64,000 bases of DNA from contig CAVOUB010000003.1 of the NCBI GenBank assembly GCA_963699495.1, positions 186,001 to 250,000 of the forward strand, in the 5' to 3' direction. The stretch is from JAIBJN01 sp963699495. Its GTDB lineage: Bacteria > Actinomycetota > Thermoleophilia > Gaiellales > Gaiellaceae. The notes below the pieces were generated by a model, which was not told where the DNA came from, did no database searches, and saw only the letters and a list, made by a program, of their open reading frames with translations. The position numbers and the translations under genes are program-made. Position 1 is the stretch's first letter. Each line of letters starts with the position of its first letter. Shown piece after piece: positions 24,510 through 31,188 of the stretch.

Positions 24510-25523
24510 CTAGGTGGATGCCGGGGCCTGCTCGAGGTACTCGCGGCGGATGAAGTCGACGATCTCCTCCGTCGAGGCCTCGCTCGAGAAGCCTGCGGCC
24601 TGGCGATGGCCGCCGCCGCCGCTCTTGCGGGCGATCGCGGAGACGTCGATCCCCTCGGCCCGGGTGCGCAGGCTGACGCGCCGCGTGGGGCCGTTCTGGG
24701 TGGGCGGCTCGCGGATGAGGGCGACGACCTCGGCTCCTTCGACCGCCCGCAGGTAGTCGATGATGCCCTCGGCGAACGGCTCCTCCGCTCCGGCCGCCTC
24801 GAAGTCCGACCGCTCGAGGTCGGCCACGATCACGCGCCCCCCCTCGTAGACGCGTGCCTTCTCGAGCGCGCGCGCGACCAGCTTGATCTTGGCGAAGGCG
24901 ACGTTCTCGTAGACGTCCTGAAAGACCTGGTGGACGTTCGCGCCCGCCTCGACGAGCTCCGCGGCGATGCGCAGCGTCTTCGGCGTCGTGTTCGTGTACT
25001 GGAAGCGGCCCGTGTCGGTGACGAGGGCGATGTAGAGCGCCTCGGCGATCTCGGAGGTCAGGCGGACGCCGAGCTCCTGGAAGAGGTCGTAGAGGATCTC
25101 GCCGGTCGAGGATGCGTCGGCGACGATCAGGTTGACCTTGCCGAAGCACGAGTTGTCGTGATGGTGGTCGACGTCGACCACGAGAGGCGCCCGCGCGACG
25201 AGCTCCGGATCGGGGCCGAGCCGGCGTTCGTTGGCGCAGTCGAGGGCCAGGACGATGCGCTCGGCGGAGTCCTCCGGAGGCGTCCGGGTGAGCCCGTCCA
25301 GGGGCATGAAGGCGTACTCGTGCGGAAGCGGGATGATCCCGGACAGATAGAGGACGGCGTCCTTGCCCAGCTGCTCGAGCGCGAGCTTCATCGCGAGGAT
25401 CGAGCCAAGGGCGTCGCCGTCGGGGTTCTCGTGGGTCGTGACCAGGAACCGGTCGTTCGACCGGATTACATCTGCGACCGCTGCGAGGTCATCCTTGTGG
25501 GTTGTCGTCTGGGGCAAGCTCAT
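24510..25523 (-). CDS. nrnA: DHH/DHHA1 phosphoesterase (NrnA-type oligoribonuclease/pAp phosphatase)
   Basis: A 337-residue DHH-family phosphodiesterase. Manganese-binding motifs are HENPDGDALGS near residue 31, the Asp in LALDCAN, the DHH-type motif VVDVDHHHDN near residue 116, and Asp in LVTDTGRF. The C-terminal DHHA1 domain has the signature KSGGGGHRQAAGFSSE. NrnA proteins degrade nanoRNAs and dephosphorylate 3'-phosphoadenosine 5'-phosphate. It lies between rbfA and truB, the usual place in Gram-positive and actinobacterial genomes, and its start overlaps the end of rbfA by 35 bases. Confidence 0.92.
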   Translation of the reverse strand: MSLPQTTTHKDDLAAVADVIRSNDRFLVTTHENPDGDALGSILAMKLALEQLGKDAVLYLSGIIPLPHEYAFMPLDGLTRTPPEDSAERIVLALDCANERRLGPDPELVARAPLVVDVDHHHDNSCFGKVNLIVADASSTGEILYDLFQELGVRLTSEIAEALYIALVTDTGRFQYTNTTPKTLRIAAELVEAGANVHQVFQDVYENVAFAKIKLVARALEKARVYEGGRVIVADLERSDFEAAGAEEPFAEGIIDYLRAVEGAEVVALIREPPTQNGPTRRVSLRTRAEGIDVSAIARKSGGGGHRQAAGFSSEASTEEIVDFIRREYLEQAPAST

Positions 25524-25842
25524 CGATGAGCCTGGTTAGCCGCACCCCCTCTTCTATCGTCGGATCGTACTGAAAGCTCAACTGGGGCGTTCGCTTGAGG
25601 TGGAGCTCGCGGTTCACGGCCGCCTGGAGGACGCCGTGCGAGGACTCGAGCCCGTCGAGCGAGGCCTTCCGCTTGCGCGCGGAGCCGAGGACGCTCACGT
25701 ACACCGTCGCCTGGCGAAGATCGGAGCTGGTCTTCACCCCGGTGACCGTGACAAAGCCGATGCGCGGGTCCTTCAGCGCCCCGATCTCCTCGGAGAGCAC
25801 CTCGCGAAGCGCCTCGTTGACGCGCCGCATGCGCTCAGTCAT
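25489..25842 (-). CDS. rbfA: 30S ribosome-binding factor RbfA
   Basis: A 117-residue RbfA with the KH-like core: MRRVNEALREVLSEEIGALKDPRIGFVTVTGV, then DLRQATVYVSVLG and AAVNRELHLKRTPQLSFQYD. It binds 30S subunits during late maturation and acts in cold adaptation. The length is normal. Its start overlaps the end of the ylxP/DUF503 gene by eight bases and its end overlaps nrnA by 35 bases, so it belongs to the infB operon. Confidence 0.95.
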   Translation of the reverse strand: MTERMRRVNEALREVLSEEIGALKDPRIGFVTVTGVKTSSDLRQATVYVSVLGSARKRKASLDGLESSHGVLQAAVNRELHLKRTPQLSFQYDPTIEEGVRLTRLIDELAPDDNPQG

Positions 25843-26134
25843 CGAGGGTCACCACCTCGCGCTCGACCCGGGTGAGCTCGAAGGCCTGGGAGGCGAGGTA
25901 GCGCTCGGCGCCGTCCAGGAGCCCGATCAGCTCGGCGTGCCCGCGGGCGACGCAGGCGAGCGTCAGCCGGGCGCGCTGCCACACCTCGTGGTGGTCGACC
26001 TCGGCCACGGACGCGCCGAAGCGCCGCTGCAGCTGCGCCTTCACGGACAGGAGCTCCTTCCGCTTCCCCTTGAGAGAGTGGTTGTCCGGGAAGTGCAGCT
26101 CCGCGGACAGGATCCCGACGTAGCCGGAGCCCAT
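25835..26134 (-). CDS. DUF503 family protein (YlxP-like)
   Basis: A 99-residue DUF503 protein starting ATG 26134 (MGSGYVGILSAELHFPDNHSL), with the family core LKGKRKELLSVKAQLQRRFGASVAEVDHHEVWQRA. YlxP-like proteins are commonly encoded between infB and rbfA, as here, and are linked to ribosome assembly, but no reaction is established. An open frame continues far upstream only because it runs antisense-like through infB in another frame, so the start at 26134, eight bases after the infB stop, is the sensible one. Confidence 0.92.
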   Translation of the reverse strand: MGSGYVGILSAELHFPDNHSLKGKRKELLSVKAQLQRRFGASVAEVDHHEVWQRARLTLACVARGHAELIGLLDGAERYLASQAFELTRVEREVVTLDD

Positions 26135-26142
26135 CGCCCCGC

Positions 26143-28128
26143 CTACTCCGAGTCGTCCGCCTCCGGCTCGTCCGGGGCGCCGCCGTTCCCTGCGACCGAG
26201 AGGTCGGTGCGCTCGATCTCCTGCGTCTCGTAAGCCTCGAGGACGTCGCCTTCCTTCACGTCGTTGAAGCCGTCGAGGAGGATGCCGCACTCGAAGCCCT
26301 CCTGCACCTCGCGGACGTCGTCCTTGAAGCGCTTGAGGCCCGCGATCGTCGTCTCGTAGATGACGGTGCCCTCGCGGATCACACGCACCTGGGCGTTCCG
26401 CCGGATCGTGCCGCGGGTGACGTAGCAGCCGGCGATGACGCCGAGGCGGGAGGCGCGGAAGAGCGCCCGCACCTCGGCCTCGCCGAGGATGTCCTCGCGC
26501 GTCTCCGGCGCGAGCATGCCGACGAGCGCCTGGCGGATGTCGTCCGTGAGCTGGTAGATGACGCGGTAGGTACGCAGGTCGACGCCCTCGCGCTCGGCCA
26601 AAGCCCGCGCCTCGGCGTTCGGGCGGACGTTGAAGCCGATCACGACCGCGTTCGAGGCCGAGGCGAGCATGACGTCGCCCTCGGTGATCGCGCCGATGCC
26701 CGTGTGGATGACGTTGACGCCCACCTCGGGGTGGTCGATCTTGGCGAGCTCGCCGACGACGGCCTCGATGGAGCCCTGCACGTCCGCCTTGACGATGATG
26801 TTCAGCTCGCGGAGCGCGCCCTCCTCCATCTGCGTGAAGAGCTCTTCCAGGGAGACGCCCTTCTTCGCGGTCCGCGCGAGCTGCTCGGTGCGCAGGCGCT
26901 GGCCGCGGAGCTGCGCGAGGTGGCGCGCCTGGCGCTCGTTCTCGACGACGTGGGCGTGCTCGCCGGCCGACGGAGGCTTGTCGAAGCCGAGGATCTCGAC
27001 CGGCGTGCCGGGCCCGGCCTCCTTGACCTTCTCGCCGCGGAAGTCGAGCAGCGCGCGCACCTTCCCCCAGGCGTCGCCGGCGACGATGGCGTCGCCGACC
27101 CGGAGCGTGCCGCGCGAGACGAGCATGGTGGCCACGGGGCCGCGGCCGATGTCCAGCCGGCTCTCGATGATCGGCCCGGAGGCCTCGGCCTTGGCGTTGG
27201 CGTCGAGCTCCAGCTCGGCGTCCGCGACCAGGAGGATCTTCTCGAGCAGGTCGTCGATGCCCTCGCCGGTCTTGGCGGAGACGTCGGCGAACTGCGTGGT
27301 CCCGCCCCACTCCTCCGGCTGAAGGTCGTGCGTGACGAGCTCCTGGCGGACCTTCTGCGGGTTGGAGTCGGGCTTGTCGATCTTGTTGACGGCGACGAGC
27401 ACCGGCACCTCGGCCGCGCGCGCGTGGTTGATGGACTCCACCGTCTGCGGCATGACGCCGTCGTCGGCGGCCACGACGAGGACTGCGATGTCCGTCACCT
27501 TGGCGCCGCGCGCGCGGAGAGCGGTGAACGCCTCGTGGCCCGGAGTGTCGAGGAAGGTGATGCGCCTGCCGTCGTGGTCGACCTGGTAGGCGCCGATGTG
27601 CTGCGTGATCCCGCCGGCCTCGGTCTCGACGACCGCGCTCTCGCGGATCGCGTCGAGCAGCGTCGTCTTGCCGTGGTCGACGTGTCCCATGATCGTGACC
27701 ACGGGCGGGCGCGCGGTCAGATCGTCGGGGTCGTCCTCGTAGGTCTCCGGCTCGAGCTCCTCCTCGTCGGCGTGCTTGATCTCGACTTCCTTCTTGAGCT
27801 CGTTCGCGACGAGCTCGATCGCATCGTCGGGAAGGGTCTGCGTGATCGTCACCATCTCCCCGACGCCCATCATGACCTTGATGATCTCGGGCACCGGCAC
27901 GCCGAGAGCAGCCGACAGCTCCTTGACGGTCGCGCCCGAGTTGACCTTGACGGGACCGGTCTGCTGGGCGGGCGTCGCCGGCGTCTCGCGCGGCGGCTGC
28001 TTGACGCCGTCGCGCTGCGGGCGATCCGGACGCGGGCGCGCGGCCTGCGTGTCGATGACGACGCGGCGCTTGCCGCGGCCTCCCGGCGCGCCTCCACGCG
28101 GTCTCAGCGGTCTTTGACGATCAGCCAC
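26143..28128 (-). CDS. infB: Translation initiation factor IF-2
   Basis: A 661-residue IF-2, on the short side because the N-terminal domain is only about 140 residues; it has an Arg/Pro/Gly-rich leader and one IF2N module (VKELSAALGVPVPEIIKVMM). The G domain has G1 GHVDHGKTT near residue 149, G2/G3 region GGITQHIGAY and DTPGHEAF, G4 NKID and G5 SAKTGEG. Domains II to IV follow, and the C-terminus carries the initiator-tRNA-binding segment with FECGILLDGFNDVKEGD. The start is GTG 28128. IF-2 delivers fMet-tRNA to the 30S subunit. It sits in the rimP-nusA-ylxR-infB-ylxP-rbfA operon. Confidence 0.97.
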   Translation of the reverse strand: MADRQRPLRPRGGAPGGRGKRRVVIDTQAARPRPDRPQRDGVKQPPRETPATPAQQTGPVKVNSGATVKELSAALGVPVPEIIKVMMGVGEMVTITQTLPDDAIELVANELKKEVEIKHADEEELEPETYEDDPDDLTARPPVVTIMGHVDHGKTTLLDAIRESAVVETEAGGITQHIGAYQVDHDGRRITFLDTPGHEAFTALRARGAKVTDIAVLVVAADDGVMPQTVESINHARAAEVPVLVAVNKIDKPDSNPQKVRQELVTHDLQPEEWGGTTQFADVSAKTGEGIDDLLEKILLVADAELELDANAKAEASGPIIESRLDIGRGPVATMLVSRGTLRVGDAIVAGDAWGKVRALLDFRGEKVKEAGPGTPVEILGFDKPPSAGEHAHVVENERQARHLAQLRGQRLRTEQLARTAKKGVSLEELFTQMEEGALRELNIIVKADVQGSIEAVVGELAKIDHPEVGVNVIHTGIGAITEGDVMLASASNAVVIGFNVRPNAEARALAEREGVDLRTYRVIYQLTDDIRQALVGMLAPETREDILGEAEVRALFRASRLGVIAGCYVTRGTIRRNAQVRVIREGTVIYETTIAGLKRFKDDVREVQEGFECGILLDGFNDVKEGDVLEAYETQEIERTDLSVAGNGGAPDEPEADDSE

Positions 28129-28137
28129 GGTTCGAGC

Positions 28138-28386
28138 CTATTCCTCTCCTATAGACGCTTTCAAACTCGATGGGATGGTGACGGTGCGCCTGAGCGTGCG
28201 GGCGAAGGCCCGGCGCGACTCCGCCTTCTCGAAGCACGAAGGCCGCCTGCAGGTGTAGGCGCCCCGGCCCGGCAGCCGCCGCTCGTCGTCTCGCTCGAGC
28301 ACACCCGCCGGCGCCACGAAGCGCACGAGCTCCCCCTGGGGAGCCTTGCGCCCGCAGCCGACGCACGTCCTCCTGGGGTCGCTCAC
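28138..28386 (-). CDS. ylxR: YlxR family protein (DUF448)
   Basis: An 82-residue YlxR protein with the characteristic RTCVGCGRKAPQGELVRFV start and GRGAYTCRRPSCFEKA core. It is encoded between nusA and infB, which is the near-universal place for this family. The family has been reported to bind RNA or DNA and to affect expression of many genes in Bacillus; a link to RNase P has also been proposed for a relative. Its start overlaps the nusA stop by four bases. Confidence 0.93.
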   Translation of the reverse strand: MSDPRRTCVGCGRKAPQGELVRFVAPAGVLERDDERRLPGRGAYTCRRPSCFEKAESRRAFARTLRRTVTIPSSLKASIGEE

Positions 28387-29771
28387 GGCGCAGGCTGCTC
28401 TTCCTCCTCGGCTCCGGCGGCCGCCTCGACGACCTCGGCCTCCTCCTCCGGCTCCTCGAAGCCGCCCACCGGGACGGCCTCGGACGGGTCGAGAGTCTCC
28501 CCGGCCTCCTCGCGGGCGGCGAGCTCGCGGTGGGCCGGAATCCCGCAGTAGCGCGAGCCCGGGATCGACGTGTTCGGACAGCGCTTGCCGGTCGAGAGCA
28601 CGGCGGCGCAGCGGCCCGTGAACTCCTCGTCGGCGCCTCCGCCGAAGGCCGCCTCGGCCTCCGTGCGGGCGAACTCGCTCTCCGAGACGATGTCGATCTT
28701 CCAGCCGGTCAGGCGCGCGGCGAGGCGGGCGTTCAGGCCCTCCTTGCCGATCGCCAGCGAGAGCTGGTCGTCGGGGACGACGACCGTCGCCTCCATGGTC
28801 TCGTCGTCGACGAGCACCTCACGGACGCGGGCCGGCGAGAGCGCCTTCGCCACGAAGCGCGCGGGCTCGGGGTTCCACGGGATGATGTCGATCTTCTCGC
28901 CGCGGAGCTCGGACACGACCATGCGGACGCGCGAGCCGCGCGGGCCGACGCAGGCGCCGACCGGGTCGACGCCCTGGACGTGCGACTCGACCGCGATCTT
29001 CGAGCGGTAGCCGGGCTCGCGCGCGACGCCGCGGATCTCGACGAGGCCGTCGGCGATCTCGGGCACCTCGAGCTCGAAGAGCGTCCTGATCAGCTCCGGA
29101 TCGCGACGTGACAGGATGACCTGCGGGCCCTTCGTCCCGGAGCGCACCTCGGTGATGACCGCCTTGATGCGGCTCCCCTGCTCGTAGCGCTCGCCGTCCA
29201 CCTGCTCCGAGCGCGGCAGGAGCGCCTCGACCTTGCCGAGGTCGACGAGGACGTTGTTGCGGTCGCCGGCCTGCTGGACGATGCCCGTGACGACCTCGCC
29301 CACACGGTCGACGTACTCGTCGTACATCATCTCGCGCTCGGCCTCGCGGATCCGCTGCAGGATGACCTGCTTCGCCGTCTGCGCGGCGATGCGGCCGAAG
29401 TTCTCGGGGGTCACGTCGCTGCGCTTCACGAGCGCAGGGTCGATGTCGGACCAGTCGATCGCGAGGTCGTCGTCCGAGATGAGCGTGTGCGAGCGCTCGC
29501 CGTTCTCGGCCTCGGCGACCTCGAGCTCCGTGATGGCGCGCTCGCGCGCCTCGTCGAGCAGGCGCTCCTCGACGTCCGGGGGCAGCTCGATCGACCAGAC
29601 GCGGAAGTCGCCGCTCACGCGGTCGAGCTCGACCTGCGCGTGCCGTGCGGCGCCCGGCGTCTTCTTGTAGGCCGCGAGCAGGGCGTCCTCGAGCGCGCGG
29701 ACGAGCGTTTCGTCCTCGATGCCCTTCTCCTTCTCGATCTGTCTGACCGCTTCCAGGATCTCCCGGCTCAT
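28383..29771 (-). CDS. nusA: Transcription termination/antitermination factor NusA, with a C-terminal Cys-rich extension
   Basis: A 462-residue NusA. The ATG at 29771 is preceded by GGAAGG. Domains: N-terminal RNA-polymerase-binding domain (1-125), S1 (130-200, MMYDEYVDRVGEVVTGIV), KH1 (about 230-290, VDPVGACVGPRGSRVRMVV) and KH2 (about 300-370, LSLAIGKEGLNARLAARLTGWKI). After KH2 comes an unusual addition: Cys388, Cys398, Cys409 and His414 (C-x9-C-x10-C-x4-H, with RCPNTSIPGSRYCGIPAH), followed by an acidic tail. The pattern resembles small zinc motifs of the K-C-x-N-x-x-x-P-G-S-x-Y-C type found in otherwise unrelated proteins. Mycobacterial NusA lacks such a tail. The gene follows rimP in the operon. 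Confidence 0.95.
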   Translation of the reverse strand: MSREILEAVRQIEKEKGIEDETLVRALEDALLAAYKKTPGAARHAQVELDRVSGDFRVWSIELPPDVEERLLDEARERAITELEVAEAENGERSHTLISDDDLAIDWSDIDPALVKRSDVTPENFGRIAAQTAKQVILQRIREAEREMMYDEYVDRVGEVVTGIVQQAGDRNNVLVDLGKVEALLPRSEQVDGERYEQGSRIKAVITEVRSGTKGPQVILSRRDPELIRTLFELEVPEIADGLVEIRGVAREPGYRSKIAVESHVQGVDPVGACVGPRGSRVRMVVSELRGEKIDIIPWNPEPARFVAKALSPARVREVLVDDETMEATVVVPDDQLSLAIGKEGLNARLAARLTGWKIDIVSESEFARTEAEAAFGGGADEEFTGRCAAVLSTGKRCPNTSIPGSRYCGIPAHRELAAREEAGETLDPSEAVPVGGFEEPEEEAEVVEAAAGAEEEEQPAP

Positions 29772-29781
29772 GGTTCCTTCC

Positions 29782-30219
29782 TTATCCCTCGTCGATGAGA
29801 TTGCCGCGTGCGATCGCCTCGTACGGGATCTCGACGCGCTCCCCACCGGTTGCGAGGGTGACCCCGTCCTCGTCGGCGGCCACCACCTCGCCGCGGAAGC
29901 GCTTGCGCCCCGCGATCTCCGTGCTGGTGCGGATCGCGGCTCGCCGGCCCAGGACGCCGCCGAAGTGCGCGGGCGTCCGGAGCGGGCGCTCGAGCCCCGG
30001 CGAGGAGACGTCGAGCGTGTACCGGTCGAGGTAGCTGCGGAGCACGTCGGTGACCTGTTCGCACAGCGCGTGGTCCACCCCGGCGGGGTGGTCGATGTAC
30101 ACGGTGAGCCGCTCGGGACCGCTGAGCTCGGCCGCCAGGACATCCACGTCCGGCAACCGCTCCTCGACCGTCGCTGCAACCTCGCGCTGGATCTGTCGCT
30201 CCTTCTCGTAGACCTGCAT
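29782..30219 (-). CDS. rimP: Ribosome maturation factor RimP
   Basis: A 145-residue RimP needed for 30S subunit assembly. The N-terminal alpha/beta domain includes RLTVYIDHPAGVDHALCEQVTDVL; the central YTLDVSSPGLERPLRTPAHF motif is the family signature, and the C-terminal Sm-like domain follows (FRGEVVAADEDGVTLAT). It starts the rimP-nusA-ylxR-infB-ylxP-rbfA operon, 10 bases before nusA. A strong intrinsic terminator lies just upstream and separates it from dtd. Confidence 0.95.
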   Translation of the reverse strand: MQVYEKERQIQREVAATVEERLPDVDVLAAELSGPERLTVYIDHPAGVDHALCEQVTDVLRSYLDRYTLDVSSPGLERPLRTPAHFGGVLGRRAAIRTSTEIAGRKRFRGEVVAADEDGVTLATGGERVEIPYEAIARGNLIDEG

Positions 30220-30233
30220 TCGTTCCTTCTCGC

Positions 30234-30258
30234 AAAAAATGGGCGCCGCGCGCCCATT
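30234..30258 (-). terminator. Intrinsic terminator between dtd and the rimP-nusA operon
   Basis: On the minus strand AATGGGCG and CGCCCATT (30238-30245 and 30251-30258) form eight perfect pairs around a five-base loop, followed directly by a run of six T. This is a textbook Rho-independent terminator, rare in DNA of this composition. It lies 25 bases after the dtd stop and 15 bases before the rimP start. It may simply insulate the operons or act as a leader attenuator for the nusA operon. Confidence 0.85.
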
Positions 30259-30282
30259 TCCGAACGTGGGGAAATGTCCCGG

Positions 30283-30762
30283 TCAGGATAGCAGCGGCTC
30301 GGAGCCTTCCGCCGGGTTCGTGCCGTTTGCATCGAGGACGATCGTCACCGGCCCGTCGTTTGCGATCTCGACGAGCATCCGGGCTCCGAAGCGCCCTCTC
30401 CCCACGTCCAGTCCCTCGTTTCCCAGCGCGTCGCAGAAGGCCTCGTAGAGCTGCTCGGCCTGCTCGGGAGGGGCAGCGGCCGTGAAGCTCGGCCGGTTCC
30501 CCTTGGCGGTGTCCGCGATCAGCGTGAACTGGCTGACGACGAGCGCGCCGCCGTGGACGTCGAGAACGCTTCGGTCGAACTTGCCCGCCTCGTTCTCGAA
30601 GATCCGCAGGCGCGCGACCTTCCCTGCCAGCCGGGCGGCGACCGCACGGTCGTCGTCCGCGGCGACGCCGAGGAGCACGCAGAGGCCGTGGCCGACTTCC
30701 CCGACCGTTTCGCCCTCGACGAGGACCTGCGCCCCGCTCACCCGCTGGACGACGGCTCGCAC
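30283..30762 (-). CDS. dtd: D-aminoacyl-tRNA deacylase
   Basis: A 159-residue DTD that hydrolyses D-amino acids (and glycine) from mischarged tRNAs. The active-site signatures SQFTLIADTAKGNRPSF (near residue 76) and NDGPVTIVLDANG (near residue 134, the Gly-Pro motif) are intact, and the start MRAVVQRVSGAQVLVEG is standard. Length is normal. The gene starts six bases after the TPR gene's stop, so the two are likely cotranscribed, and it is followed by an intrinsic terminator. Confidence 0.95.
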   Translation of the reverse strand: MRAVVQRVSGAQVLVEGETVGEVGHGLCVLLGVAADDDRAVAARLAGKVARLRIFENEAGKFDRSVLDVHGGALVVSQFTLIADTAKGNRPSFTAAAPPEQAEQLYEAFCDALGNEGLDVGRGRFGARMLVEIANDGPVTIVLDANGTNPAEGSEPLLS

Positions 30763-30768
30763 GGACGC

Positions 30769-31137
30769 CTACTGCGCGGCGTGCTGGCTCTGGAGCTTCG
30801 CGAGCGCCTGCCGGTAGTCCCGGCTCTGCGGGCGGAAGAAGCTCGCCAGCCGGTAGTGGCCGACTGCCTCGTCCGGGCGGCCCTGCTTCTCCAGGCAGCG
30901 CCCCAGCGCGAAGTGCGCGTAGTGGTCGACCGGCTCGAGCTCCAGGATCGTCCGGAACTCCTTCTCGGCGTCGGCGAACCGACGGATGCGGTAGTAGGCG
31001 ATCCCGAGCGCCTCGCGGATGGAGGCCTTGCGCGGCTCGCGCTTCTTCGCCTTCTCCAGGGCGACGGTCGCCTGGGCGGCCTGGCCGGCCGCGAGGTGCT
31101 CGCGGCCCTGACGATAGAGGTCGTACGTCTCGCTCAT
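30769..31137 (-). CDS. Tetratricopeptide-repeat protein
   Basis: A 122-residue helical protein starting ATG 31137 (MSETYDLYRQGREHLAAGQAAQA). It has three TPR-like units: residues 3-36, 38-70 (ASIREALGIAYYRIRRFADAEKEFRTILEL) and 72-105 (YAHFALGRCLEKQGRPDEAVGHYRLA). No signal or membrane segment is visible. TPR proteins mediate protein contacts; no partner can be named. Position upstream of dtd in the same unit gives no functional clue. Confidence 0.85.
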   Translation of the reverse strand: MSETYDLYRQGREHLAAGQAAQATVALEKAKKREPRKASIREALGIAYYRIRRFADAEKEFRTILELEPVDHYAHFALGRCLEKQGRPDEAVGHYRLASFFRPQSRDYRQALAKLQSQHAAQ

Positions 31138-31164
31138 GGGTCTCCTCGCACGATACGGCAAGCG

Positions 31165-31180
31165 ACTCGGTCTGCCGAGT
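31165..31180. terminator. Small hairpin downstream of the transglutaminase gene
   Basis: ACTCGG-TCTG-CCGAGT is a perfect six-base-pair stem with a four-base loop, 28 bases upstream of the TPR start and just past the stop of the transglutaminase gene at 31189. There is no T-run, so it may be only a weak terminator or mRNA end. Confidence 0.35.
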
Positions 31181-31188
31181 GTCGAAAG

